A stretch of 64,000 bases of DNA from UBA2233 sp002347965 [NCBI: Nitrospirae bacterium UBA2233] (lineage in GTDB: Bacteria > UBA2233). How positions within the stretch are numbered: position 1 is the stretch's first letter; the number at the start of each line of letters is the position of its first letter. Shown here piece by piece: positions 1 through 7,546 of this stretch. The notes under the pieces are model-generated. The model made no database searches and was not told the DNA's origin. It saw only the letters and a list, made by a program, of their open reading frames with translations. The stretch lies in assembly GCA_002347965.1 (NCBI GenBank), contig DDYN01000031.1, positions 52,699 to 116,698 of the forward strand. The letters are read 5' to 3'. Position numbers and translations under genes: made by a program.

Positions 1-29
1 AAGGCCTCTTCAACGGTCGCAAACGACAT
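1..29 (-). CDS. ribBA: 3,4-dihydroxy-2-butanone 4-phosphate synthase (RibB/RibBA), N-terminal fragment
   Basis: Only the first nine codons are inside the window, reading MSFATVEEA from the ATG at 29. This matches the usual RibB opening, in which a Phe-x-x-[VI]-E-E-A helix precedes the AGK motif. A strong Shine-Dalgarno AAGGAGG lies at 35-41, five bases upstream of the ATG. A second ATG at 33 is only one base from it, so 29 is preferred. It follows ribE by ten bases, the usual place for ribBA in a ribD-ribE-ribBA-ribH operon. Identity rests on this context plus nine residues. I cannot tell whether a GTP cyclohydrolase II domain follows. Confidence 0.72.
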
Positions 30-39
30 GCATGCCTCC

Positions 40-687
40 TTAAAAAAAACCGTGCTCTTGGAGCAGGTCCAAGCTGATCGTTTCTTTTACGGCCACTTTT
101 CCACGTTTGGCGCCCAAGAGCCTTTCTACGTACTTGGCCAAAACATCTACCTCCAGGTTGACCGACTCTCCAGCCTTGACATATTGAAGCGTCGTGTGCT
201 CACGCGTCAAGGGAAGGACCGCAACGGCGAAGCATTCTTCGTTCGTACCTAGCTCGGCTACCGTAAGCGAAACGCCATCGACGGCGATGGAGCCTTTCTC
301 GGCGATGTAGGCCATGAGCCGCTTGGGCGGCTCTACCCACACGAGCATCTGGTTGGGCCCTGCCGCCAGGTTCATCGCTCTTCCAACGCCGTCGACATGC
401 CCCTGGACGATGTGCCCGCCGAGCCTCCCGCCGAGCCGAAGCGCTCTTTCTAAGTTAACCAACGCCCCTGGCCGCTTTCTTTGGAGCGTCGAACGCACGA
501 GCGTTTCCTTCGAAACTTCGGCCCGAAACCATTCTTTGCTCCGTGCGATTACGCTCAAACAAACGCCGTCCACGCTGACACTCTCGCCAATATCGAGCTC
601 TAAGGACTTCGCGGTAAACCCGATCTCGAGAAACCCAGCCCCCGCGGCCCTTACGACGCCCAGAGTTTCGATCAACCCTGTGAACAC
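40..687 (-). CDS. ribE: Riboflavin synthase, alpha chain
   Basis: It catalyses the dismutation of two 6,7-dimethyl-8-ribityllumazine molecules into riboflavin, the last step of the pathway, in the cytoplasm. The 215-residue length is normal. The protein opens with the diagnostic MFTGLIE and contains the two lumazine-binding barrels: SVDGVCL at residues 38-44 in the first and AVDGVSL at 135-141 in the second. The inter-barrel motif GHIVQGHVDG lies at 91-100. The start overlaps the end of ribD by 16 bases, which indicates translational coupling. Downstream, ten bases separate it from ribBA. No FMN riboswitch is possible here because the gene is internal to the operon. Confidence 0.97.
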   Translation of the reverse strand: MFTGLIETLGVVRAAGAGFLEIGFTAKSLELDIGESVSVDGVCLSVIARSKEWFRAEVSKETLVRSTLQRKRPGALVNLERALRLGGRLGGHIVQGHVDGVGRAMNLAAGPNQMLVWVEPPKRLMAYIAEKGSIAVDGVSLTVAELGTNEECFAVAVLPLTREHTTLQYVKAGESVNLEVDVLAKYVERLLGAKRGKVAVKETISLDLLQEHGFF

Positions 688-1841
688 GGGGGGTTTGCCT
701 TTTTGAGGACAATAAGGATATCCGGCCCGTTGCGCCGGATACCGGCTAACTCCAAGGATAGCGCGTCTTCGATGGAACGAACTCCGGTTTCTTGAATAAA
801 CGGCACGCCGTGCATTCCGATAAGTTTGGGTGCCATGTTTAGGTATAGCGTATCATAGCGCCCCGAAAGGATGAAGGAGGTCAATACTCGAGACCCCCCC
901 TCGACCAGTATGTTCACAACCTCCTTCGACCCAAGAACCCTAAGGACATCCCCTAAGTCAACGCCGCCCACGGCGGAATTTCCAGCGGCGACAAATACAC
1001 TCACCCCCCTAGCAAGAAGCGCTTCCTTGCGGGCGGAATCGTGCTCGGAAGAGCAGAAGACCCACGTCTTGGAAGCGTCCTCATCCGCCACAATGGAGGC
1101 GTCCAAGGGCACCCGGAGGTGCGAATCCAGGAGGACGCGGATAGGCTTTTTTCGAACCCTGCCTAGGGCATCCCGGGCTGTAAGCCTCGGGTTGTCGGCA
1201 ATGACCGTTTCCACGCCGACTAGGATCGCGTCCGCTCGAAGGCGGAGTTCGTGGGCGAAAGAAAGGCCGTGCTTCGAGCTTATCCACTTGGAGCTTCCGT
1301 CCGGGGCGGCAATTTTACCGTCCAGCGAAACGGCCGCCTTGAGCACAACGCGGGGCAACCGTGTGCGGACCCACTGGAAATAGTCCTCGTTGACCTGAAA
1401 ACAGGAGCGGCTGAGCACGCCGAGCGAAACATCGAGGCCTGCACGGCTCAAACGCTCCACGCCCTTGCCGGATACGAGCGGGTTTGGGTCGAGCGTCCCG
1501 ATGACAACCCTACGAATTGGAGGAGAGTGCTTTAGGATGATTTCCGTGCAGGGGGCCGTCTTCCCGAAATGGTTGCAGGGTTCTAGCGTACAGTAAAGCG
1601 TAAGGACTTGGCATTTGTCAAAAGAAGCTCCCAAACGCCTCTTGGCATCCTCGATCGCCTCAACCTCGGCGTGGGCTTTGCCAAAGGCCTTGTGATAGCC
1701 CTGACCAACAAGCTCATCTCGACAGACAAGCACGCACCCGACATAAGGGTTGGGGTGAGTTTTGCCCAGGCCCTTCGTTGCAAGCCGAAGGGCCTTGCGC
1801 ATCCAAGAGGCATCCTTGTTTGCATCCGAAACAACGCTCAT
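672..1841 (-). CDS. ribD: Bifunctional diaminohydroxyphosphoribosylaminopyrimidine deaminase / 5-amino-6-(5-phosphoribosylamino)uracil reductase
   Basis: It performs the deamination and the NADPH-dependent reduction that follow GTP ring opening in riboflavin synthesis. The 389-residue protein has the CMP/dCMP-type deaminase domain at about residues 10-150, with zinc ligands His57 (HAE motif), Cys89 and Cys98 (PCNHFGKTAPC). The reductase domain is at about 165-375, with the substrate loop SLDGKIA and the late NILVEGGSRV motif. Both halves look intact, so this is the fused RibD/RibG type. It starts 15 bases after glyA and overlaps ribE by 16 bases. Confidence 0.97.
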   Translation of the reverse strand: MSVVSDANKDASWMRKALRLATKGLGKTHPNPYVGCVLVCRDELVGQGYHKAFGKAHAEVEAIEDAKRRLGASFDKCQVLTLYCTLEPCNHFGKTAPCTEIILKHSPPIRRVVIGTLDPNPLVSGKGVERLSRAGLDVSLGVLSRSCFQVNEDYFQWVRTRLPRVVLKAAVSLDGKIAAPDGSSKWISSKHGLSFAHELRLRADAILVGVETVIADNPRLTARDALGRVRKKPIRVLLDSHLRVPLDASIVADEDASKTWVFCSSEHDSARKEALLARGVSVFVAAGNSAVGGVDLGDVLRVLGSKEVVNILVEGGSRVLTSFILSGRYDTLYLNMAPKLIGMHGVPFIQETGVRSIEDALSLELAGIRRNGPDILIVLKKANPPCSQG

Positions 1842-1856
1842 AAGTTGCCCGCGCGG

Positions 1857-3086
1857 CTAGGCGTAGAGAGGAAACGCCTCACAAAGCTCTAGAACACGGT
1901 GCTGTACGCGCAATTTCACGCTTTCGTCGTCCTTTTGCTTGAAGACATCGGCGATCAGACGTCCGACTTCTTCGGACTCCTGGCCGGTAAACCCGCGGGT
2001 TGTGATCGCAGGGGTTCCTATCCGGATACCGCTCGTCACTCCGGGAGGTAAAGGATCAAACGGGATGACATTCTTGTTCGTCGTAATGCCCACCTGCTCC
2101 AGCAAGCTCTCGGCCTGCTTGCCCGTAAGGCCAACGGAGCGGACGTCCAAAAGGAGCATATGCGTGTCCGTTCCGCCGCTCACGAGCCTAATTCCAGCTG
2201 CTTCGAAAGCCCTGCTCATCGCGCGGGCGTTCTCAACCACCCGTCGTTGGTAGGCTCGGAATTCCTCCGTGGAAGCCTCTTGAAACGCAACGGCCTTTGC
2301 CGCGACGACGTTCATCAGCGGGCCGCCCTGTATTCCTGGAAACACGGCCTTGTCGATGCTTTGGGCATGCTGCTGCCTGGTGAGGACAACCCCGCCTCTC
2401 GGGCCCCTTAACGTTTTATGCGTGGTAAAGGTTACATACTCACAGAATGGGACGGGGTTTGGAAACAGCCCAGCCACGATAAGCCCCGCATAATGGGCCA
2501 CGTCCGCCATGAGCTTGGCCCCGACCTCGTCCGCAATCTCACGGAAAGGTTCGAATGGGATCGTTCTTGGATAGCTCGACGCTCCGACAACGATAAGCTT
2601 CGGCCGAACCTTCATGGCCTGGAGACGTACTCGGTCAAAGTCGATCCGCTCGGTTTTTTCATCCACCCCGTAGGAATGGACATCGTAAAGGATACCGGAA
2701 AAATTTACAGGGCTTCCGTGGCTTAAATGCCCGCCATGCTTCAAGTCCATGGCCAAGATGGCATCGCCCGGCTTGAGGCAGGAGAACAAAACGGCCATGT
2801 TCGCCTGCGTTCCAGAATGGGGCTGAACGTTGGCATGCTCCGCCCCAAAAAGACGTTTAACCCTGTCGATCGCCAAGGTTTCCGCCCGGTCCATGTACAG
2901 GCAGCCGCCGTAGTAGCGCTTGCCAGGGTAGCCTTCGGCGTATTTATTCGTCATCACGCTGCCAAGCGCCTCGAGGACCTCCTTTGAGGTAAAATTCTCC
3001 GAAGCGATGAGCTCCAGCCCCTCTCTTTGGCGTTCCGTCTCATGCTGAATAACGGCGGCAATTTCAGGGTCAATCTCTCTTAACAT
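1857..3086 (-). CDS. glyA: Serine hydroxymethyltransferase
   Basis: This PLP enzyme interconverts serine and glycine with tetrahydrofolate and is the main source of C1 units. It is a full-length 409-residue protein. The PLP lysine is Lys224 in [14 protein letters not shown], and the folate-side loop [11 protein letters not shown] is at residues 51-61. The ATG at 3086 overlaps the end of rpiB by seven bases. Pairing with rpiB is common in bacteria. The folate C1 partner folD lies at the far end of this window, but nothing links the two transcriptionally. Confidence 0.98.
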   Translation of the reverse strand: MLREIDPEIAAVIQHETERQREGLELIASENFTSKEVLEALGSVMTNKYAEGYPGKRYYGGCLYMDRAETLAIDRVKRLFGAEHANVQPHSGTQANMAVLFSCLKPGDAILAMDLKHGGHLSHGSPVNFSGILYDVHSYGVDEKTERIDFDRVRLQAMKVRPKLIVVGASSYPRTIPFEPFREIADEVGAKLMADVAHYAGLIVAGLFPNPVPFCEYVTFTTHKTLRGPRGGVVLTRQQHAQSIDKAVFPGIQGGPLMNVVAAKAVAFQEASTEEFRAYQRRVVENARAMSRAFEAAGIRLVSGGTDTHMLLLDVRSVGLTGKQAESLLEQVGITTNKNVIPFDPLPPGVTSGIRIGTPAITTRGFTGQESEEVGRLIADVFKQKDDESVKLRVQHRVLELCEAFPLYA

Positions 3087-3559
3087 CGCTCTTGGCCTAT
3101 ATCGCCTATATCGTCCATCATACGAACGCGCCTCAAGTGTCTTCCTCCATCAAACGGCGTGACCATCCAAGCCTTCATCACTTCCAACGCCGTCTTTGTA
3201 TCGAGGAACGCGGCGGGGAGGACGAGCACGTTGGCATCGTTGTGAGCCCTGGATAACTTGGCAACCTCCTCGCTCCAGGCAAGCGCCGCCCGGACCCCCC
3301 GCAAACGATTGGCCATAATACTCATCCCCACGCCCGACCCACACAAGAGCACGCCACGAAAATGGGACGAGATGGCCACCTTCCGGGCCAGACGCAGGGC
3401 AATCAGCGGATAATCCACGCTTTCTTCGTCAAAGCTCCCAACATCCTCAACATCGAGGCCACTCTCTGCAAGGTACCCTACAACGACCCGCTTCAGAGAA
3501 AAGCCTCTATGGTCCGCACCCACGAACCAGCGGGAAACCTCCGGATGCCCTTGGCTCAT
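3080..3559 (-). CDS. rpiB: Ribose-5-phosphate isomerase B
   Basis: It isomerises ribose 5-phosphate and ribulose 5-phosphate, which here supplies the substrate of RibB and the pentose pathway. In the 159-residue RpiB/LacAB-family protein the N-terminal GADHRG is at 14-19, the catalytic Cys73 sits in [15 protein letters not shown], and HNDANVL is at 106-112. The C-terminus has a short family-typical extension ending near HLRRVRMM, followed by a less conserved tail. The ATG overlaps the TGA of acpP (ATGA), so the two genes are translationally coupled. Family members acting on allose or galactose 6-phosphate exist, but the acpP-rpiB-glyA context supports the housekeeping role. Confidence 0.93.
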   Translation of the reverse strand: MSQGHPEVSRWFVGADHRGFSLKRVVVGYLAESGLDVEDVGSFDEESVDYPLIALRLARKVAISSHFRGVLLCGSGVGMSIMANRLRGVRAALAWSEEVAKLSRAHNDANVLVLPAAFLDTKTALEVMKAWMVTPFDGGRHLRRVRMMDDIGDIGQERC

Positions 3560-3792
3560 GCCTTGACGCGCTGCTTGATGTAGTCGATCGTGTCTTGAAC
3601 GGTACGGATTTTTTCGAGCTCATCGTCCGAAATCTCGATGTCAAACTCTTCTTCCAGCGCCATGACGAGCTCCACGACATCGAGCGAGTCGGCCCCTAGG
3701 TCGTCCACGTAAGAGGACTCGTTGGCTACCTCCTCTAAGCTCAGGCCTAGCTGTTCGGCAATGATCTCTTTGACCCTCTTTTCGATGTCCAT
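3556..3792 (-). CDS. acpP: Acyl carrier protein
   Basis: This is the small acidic carrier of fatty-acid synthesis. The 78-residue protein has the phosphopantetheine site [10 protein letters not shown] with Ser36, and the highly acidic helix II-III surface typical of AcpP. It directly follows plsX, the usual phospholipid-initiation context, although fabH, fabD and fabG are absent from this operon. It overlaps rpiB by four bases. Confidence 0.98.
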   Translation of the reverse strand: MDIEKRVKEIIAEQLGLSLEEVANESSYVDDLGADSLDVVELVMALEEEFDIEISDDELEKIRTVQDTIDYIKQRVKA

Positions 3793-3818
3793 TCACGTTC
3801 TCCTTTTGAGTGGTTCAC

Positions 3819-4844
3819 TTAATTCCCGTCGTAAAGTGTAGAGAGTTTTTTCAAGAGCTCTTTGGTTTCCATGCCTTCGATGATTCGCTTTCCTACCTCT
3901 TTTTCGTTGCACTCTTTTGCCCTTCGAAGCGCATTCAGGATTGCCCTTGCCGAGGAGCGCCCGTGTGCAACCAGGACAACCTCGTCAATCCCCAAGAGCG
4001 GGGCCCCCCCGTAAGCTTCGTAATCGTAGGCCTTCAGGAAGGAAGAGAGTGGACGCTTGATTAACGCGCCTCCCAAGCGCGAAAGAATACTCTTCCCAAC
4101 CACCGAACGAAGGCCGCTCGAGAGGACTTCGTACACGCCCTCCATACTCTTAAGCGCAATATTCCCGTAAAACCCGTCGGCAACCACAACGTTCGCAACG
4201 CCCTTGAGAAGGTCCCTTCCCTCTACGTTCCCGATGAAGTTAAGGCCGGATATCCTAAGGAGCTTGTTCGCCCGTTTGGTCAGCTCGTTTCCCTTGTCAT
4301 GCTCCTCCCCGCAGGAGAGCACGGCTACAGAAGGGTTTTCGAGCCCATGGATTGTTTTTGCGTACACTTCCCCCATGAACGCAAACTGCACGAGATGGTA
4401 AGGCTTGCAATCTACGTTCGCCCCGGCATCGATCAATAAGGCGGGCTGGTCTCCGGACGGAAGCGGGATGGCGATGGCCGGCCGATCTACCGTCTTTAGG
4501 CGGCCGAGCGTAAAAAACGCGCTGGCCATGACCGCCCCGGAATTCCCCGCGCTGACGAAGGCGCCTATTTTTCCGTCCCGAAGGAGCTCCATCCCGACGG
4601 CAATCGTGGAAGATCGCTTCTTTCGAAGGGCATGCGATGGGGATTCACCCATCCCAACGACCTCGGGAGCGTGGACAACCTCAATTTCCCGCGCGGTTGG
4701 GCTGTGCCTCCGGAGTTCATCCCTCAGAACCTCTTTAGGGCCGACCAGAACCACGTCGAGCCCTTCTTGGAGCGCGGCGAGCGCGGCGCCGATGCATACA
4801 CCGGGAGAGTGATCCCCTCCCATCGCATCGAGGCCGATCTTCAC
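3819..4844 (-). CDS. plsX: Phosphate acyltransferase PlsX
   Basis: It makes acyl-phosphate from acyl-ACP for the PlsY step of phospholipid synthesis and works peripherally at the membrane. The 341-residue protein begins MKIGLDAMGGDHSP, the family signature, and contains the ALLIDAGANVDCKP and VADGFYGNIALK segments. The start is GTG at 4844, preceded by GAGGG; no in-frame ATG gives the conserved N-terminus. The order rpmF-plsX-acpP is the classical arrangement. Confidence 0.97.
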   Translation of the reverse strand: MKIGLDAMGGDHSPGVCIGAALAALQEGLDVVLVGPKEVLRDELRRHSPTAREIEVVHAPEVVGMGESPSHALRKKRSSTIAVGMELLRDGKIGAFVSAGNSGAVMASAFFTLGRLKTVDRPAIAIPLPSGDQPALLIDAGANVDCKPYHLVQFAFMGEVYAKTIHGLENPSVAVLSCGEEHDKGNELTKRANKLLRISGLNFIGNVEGRDLLKGVANVVVADGFYGNIALKSMEGVYEVLSSGLRSVVGKSILSRLGGALIKRPLSSFLKAYDYEAYGGAPLLGIDEVVLVAHGRSSARAILNALRRAKECNEKEVGKRIIEGMETKELLKKLSTLYDGN

Positions 4845-4860
4845 GCAACCCTCTTCATGG

Positions 4861-5052
4861 CTAAGAGGCCGCCTCCGCCTTCTTCTTTAAAACAACGCGC
4901 CCCTTGTAGGTTCCGCACGAAGGACATACGCAGTGAGGCTGCTTCGGTTCGCGACATTTGGGGCATCGCGAGAGCGTCGGAGGAACCACTCGAAAGTGTG
5001 AACGGCTTTTGTCTCTTCTTGCGCGGGAGTGCCTGTACTTTGGTTGTGCCAT
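4861..5052 (-). CDS. rpmF: 50S ribosomal protein L32
   Basis: The 63-residue basic protein has a zinc ribbon: Cys30 and Cys33 (CPKC), then Cys43 and Cys46 (CPSC), around the conserved EPKQPHCVCPSCG block. The N-terminus MAQPKYRHSRARRDKSR is typical of L32. It lies between the DUF177 protein gene and plsX, the arrangement seen in most bacteria, which couples ribosome and lipid synthesis. Because this is the zinc-binding (C+) form, a zinc-free paralogue could exist elsewhere. Confidence 0.97.
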   Translation of the reverse strand: MAQPKYRHSRARRDKSRSHFRVVPPTLSRCPKCREPKQPHCVCPSCGTYKGRVVLKKKAEAAS

Positions 5053-5067
5053 AAATAACCTTCTTTG

Positions 5068-5637
5068 CTACGTTGTTGGCTCGTTTCGTTGCTTGGTCTG
5101 AACAATCAAGTCGCGTAGGCTTAAGGCCGCCCCTTCATTGGAACACGAACACGAAGAGAGGTTGAGATTGACCCCGCAATTTGGGCACAGGCCGCGACAC
5201 CCTTCACGGCAGACCGGGTTGATCGGCATCTCCAAAAAAACGGGTTCCATAAGAAAAGGAAACAAGTCGATGGAATGCCCTTGGTAGGTCGCCACAACGT
5301 CCCCCTCATCCTTAGGGTCGAGGGCCGGTAGCTCCCCTTGCGGGATGAAGGTAAGGTCGATTTCGCGTGCAACCGCAAAGGCAAACCTCTCCGCGCATCG
5401 CGAACATACATCCGAAAGGCTTGCATGGTTGACCCCATGGATATGGACCCATTCTTGGTCGTTCTTTTCGAGATCGAGCGCGAACGAAAGCCCTTCTACT
5501 TTGAGAAACGCCATCCCTTTGAGCGTCTTAACGGCCTCCATCAAAGGAGCCTCACGCTCGCGCGAGTCATAACGGACGGCGCTCTGGCCGGCTGGGATGC
5601 CCTGCACGTTTAAGGTAAACCCCTTGAGCATTTCCAT
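5068..5637 (-). CDS. DUF177/YceD-family protein
   Basis: The 189-residue protein is of the YceD/DUF177 family, encoded immediately before rpmF in most bacteria and implicated in 23S rRNA metabolism. Eight cysteines are paired: Cys78/Cys81 in a CSRC pair, then Cys143, Cys147, Cys151, Cys154, Cys163 and Cys165 in the C-terminal CREGCRGLCPNCG knuckle and CSCS, which looks metal-binding. It is the first gene of the operon, 36 bases downstream of a perfect sigma-70 promoter. The molecular activity of the family is not established here. Confidence 0.88.
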   Translation of the reverse strand: MEMLKGFTLNVQGIPAGQSAVRYDSREREAPLMEAVKTLKGMAFLKVEGLSFALDLEKNDQEWVHIHGVNHASLSDVCSRCAERFAFAVAREIDLTFIPQGELPALDPKDEGDVVATYQGHSIDLFPFLMEPVFLEMPINPVCREGCRGLCPNCGVNLNLSSCSCSNEGAALSLRDLIVQTKQRNEPTT

Positions 5638-5673
5638 GGCAAAGGCCTTTTTCGCCCGAGAAAGAGCGCTTTT

Positions 5674-5701
5674 ATTATAATTGCCATACTTCTATTGTCA
5701 A
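5674..5701 (-). promoter_or_regulatory. Perfect-consensus sigma-70 promoter for the yceD-rpmF-plsX-acpP-rpiB-glyA-rib operon
   Basis: On the minus strand the -35 is TTGACA (5701-5696) and the -10 is TATAAT (5679-5674), separated by 16 bases. Both hexamers match consensus exactly. The -10 ends 36 bases upstream of the first start codon. Nothing else in the operon looks as strong, so it probably drives all nine downstream genes. Confidence 0.85.
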
Positions 5702-5716
5702 GCAAGCCATCATCGC

Positions 5717-5745
5717 TTGCAGCGAGAGTTGTTTTCGCCTACACT
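5717..5745 (+). promoter_or_regulatory. Candidate promoter for rpsT
   Basis: TTGCAG (5717-5722) and TACACT (5740-5745) are spaced by 17 bases, each matching consensus at four of six positions. The site is divergent from, and does not overlap, the strong minus-strand promoter. It would give a leader of about 75 bases, long enough for S20-type autoregulation, though I see no defined structure. Confidence 0.5.
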
Positions 5746-5826
5746 TAAAAAACGAAGTCCCGCCGGCACTGGTGAGGCCTGATATTTTCACTATACACGA
5801 GAACTGACCCGGAGGAAAGAAACACC

Positions 5827-6108
5827 ATGGCACAGCACAAAAGTGCGATCAAGCGCTACAAGCAAAGCTTGCGGAACAGGGCGGCAAACAGGACGTACAA
5901 GGCTACCATAAAGACGGCCGCCAAGAAGGCTATAGGCTTAGCCACGGCAGAAGGAAAAACGGAGCAGAGCCTTGAGGCCATGAAGACGGCTGTTTCCTTG
6001 ATCGCCAAGGCTGCCCAAAGGGGTATAATGCATCGCAACACCTCGAGGCGAAAAATCTCCAAGCTCATGCGTACGACGAATGGAACAAAGCAGGCCTCGG
6101 CCTCTTAA
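5827..6108 (+). CDS. rpsT: 30S ribosomal protein S20
   Basis: The 93-residue, very basic helical protein binds 16S rRNA. The N-terminus MAQHKSAIKRYKQSLRNRAANR and the C-terminal RGIMHRNTSRRKISKL block are S20 signatures. A clear ribosome-binding site, GGAGGAA, stands about ten bases before the ATG. It is one of only two plus-strand genes in the window and is convergent with holA, with which it shares a bidirectional terminator. It is divergent from the rpmF operon. Confidence 0.97.
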   Translation: MAQHKSAIKRYKQSLRNRAANRTYKATIKTAAKKAIGLATAEGKTEQSLEAMKTAVSLIAKAAQRGIMHRNTSRRKISKLMRTTNGTKQASAS

Positions 6109-6980
6109 AAAACCCGGGGCCGGGTTTTTTGAAGCAGCGTTTGTGCAAGGCTAAGCTCTACGACGAGAGCCTTAGGAAGCCTGCTTGTTTTGAGCGTGAT
6201 CTCGAGCTCACCCAGGGTCTGTAAGTGCTCATTGTCGAGCGTGTTGAACTTAAGCAGGTTTTGGCGTACCCGCCAAACAAGCGCCCCAAGGACGGAGAAC
6301 GCCGAAGAGGCGTTTGAATACAGCTTGGCGGTCTCCTTGAACAGGTCAGGGTTCTTTTGCTCAAGCATGCGTAAAACCTCAAACGCATCGGCCTGGACGG
6401 ACCCAGGGGGCGAAAGGGCGCCTTCTTGGCCGGTTAGGAGCATCTTTTCGAGCTCATAGCAGGCCTGGAGCGTGTCGTATTTATAGTGCTCCCACAGGAA
6501 GCGCTTTGCCTCGGTGGAAACAGATCCGCCAAACTCCTCCAAAAGACCCTTTAAGCGCGCGCCCCAAAGTGATTTTTGCTGCCTGTCTCCATCTATTACG
6601 GTTGCAGTATCCAGTACAAAAGAAAACAGCGGGTTGTCCGGCAGAGGCTCCTCGGCTAGGAATACGACGGTTGTACGTACAGGCAGGGCAAGGAGTGCCT
6701 TTTCCCAACGACGAACCCCTTGAGACTTCCCATCTACGGAAGGAAATTTATCGAAGGCGATCATCCGAGCGCTAGCAAACAGTGGAGGGACCGAAAGGAG
6801 CCTTAGCAGCCCTTCGTAGCCATCATCTTGGACCGGATCGATTCGTAAAAAACCAAGCATACGGTCCTGATCGCCCGGAAGCTTCTCGGCAAGGAGCCGC
6901 TCCAGGAGCGTTCTTCGTGTTAGGTTGTCCCTGGCGACGATCAGGTAAATGGTGTTTGCATCCATGTCGCTCAAGCTCAA
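6105..6980 (-). CDS. holA: DNA polymerase III delta subunit (clamp-loader) homologue
   Basis: This is probably the delta subunit that opens the beta clamp. The 291-residue protein is somewhat shorter than typical HolA (about 340). It shows a degenerate AAA+-like N-terminal part (residues 8-125, with VVFLAEEPLPDNPLF), an all-alpha middle, and a C-terminal collar-like segment with VLGALVWRVRQNLLKF and LEITLKTSRLPKALVVELSLAQTL. Delta does not need a P-loop and none is seen. The order leuS-lptE-holA, with rpsT convergent, is classic for this locus and carries much of the identification. It overlaps lptE by four bases. Confidence 0.85.
   Translation of the reverse strand: MSLSDMDANTIYLIVARDNLTRRTLLERLLAEKLPGDQDRMLGFLRIDPVQDDGYEGLLRLLSVPPLFASARMIAFDKFPSVDGKSQGVRRWEKALLALPVRTTVVFLAEEPLPDNPLFSFVLDTATVIDGDRQQKSLWGARLKGLLEEFGGSVSTEAKRFLWEHYKYDTLQACYELEKMLLTGQEGALSPPGSVQADAFEVLRMLEQKNPDLFKETAKLYSNASSAFSVLGALVWRVRQNLLKFNTLDNEHLQTLGELEITLKTSRLPKALVVELSLAQTLLQKTRPRVF
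6107..6130. terminator. Bidirectional Rho-independent terminator between rpsT and holA
   Basis: The palindrome is six A, CCCG, a GGGC loop, CGGG and six T. Read on the plus strand it ends rpsT with a U6 tract. Read on the minus strand it ends holA with another U6 tract. The left arm includes the rpsT stop codon, and the last holA codons are inside the hairpin. Confidence 0.9.
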
Positions 6981-7546
6981 AATGGATAGAGGATCCTCTC
7001 GGAAATGTCCCTGGCCAAATCCGCTGAAACCGCCTGCATGGCCTGTTTGCGATTCTGTTCCGCCTCCAGGATGCTCGGAAGGAACAGGTATTGACCGAAC
7101 CTGGTCAAGAATGGGTCCTTCCAGTACACCTCTTCAGAAGAGGCACGCCTTAGGCGAACCTCCGCGATCATCGTCAAGCGATACTCGGCCACGTTATCCT
7201 GCTTGTTGTAGGCAAACGCCCGCGTACGAACTTCTTGGACCCTACCCTCGAGGACAGCATCGGCAGAGCCCTCGTCGTAGACAAGCCGCACACCGGAAGC
7301 CCCTTGGAGCCGTTCGATAAGGGCGGCGTAAAGCCACTGTTCCACCCCGATCTCTTCCGAGCCGTTTATAAACTTTTTGACCAATACGCTCTTGTAAGGA
7401 AGGTCTGCCTGTGCGCGATACCCAACCCTGTACCCGCAAGAAAGGGCAAAAAGGGCGAGAAAGACGACGGACCATGCCCTACCGCGTAACAAGGTTAAGC
7501 AACCTGCCCGGAACGTACACAACCCGCATAACTTCCTTTCCTTCAA
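6977..7546 (-). CDS. lptE: LPS-assembly lipoprotein LptE
   Basis: It would be the outer-membrane lipoprotein that plugs LptD during lipopolysaccharide insertion. A hydrophobic segment is followed by a lipobox ending at Cys37 (LFALSC), then a compact domain of about 150 residues that begins GYRVGYRAQADLP, as LptE does after its lipid cysteine. Further segments are EIGVEQWLYAALIERL and YRLTMIAEVRL. The frame opens inside the last codons of leuS. The ATG at 7546 gives a long preface, and the TTG at 7492 would give a more ordinary signal peptide, so the start is uncertain. It implies the host makes LPS. Confidence 0.82.
   Translation of the reverse strand: MKERKLCGLCTFRAGCLTLLRGRAWSVVFLALFALSCGYRVGYRAQADLPYKSVLVKKFINGSEEIGVEQWLYAALIERLQGASGVRLVYDEGSADAVLEGRVQEVRTRAFAYNKQDNVAEYRLTMIAEVRLRRASSEEVYWKDPFLTRFGQYLFLPSILEAEQNRKQAMQAVSADLARDISERILYPF

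Noticed and set aside
5638-5826. FMN riboswitch upstream of the riboflavin-containing operon
   Set aside because: The only leader is 36 bases from promoter to start on the minus strand, too short, and shows no RFN element.
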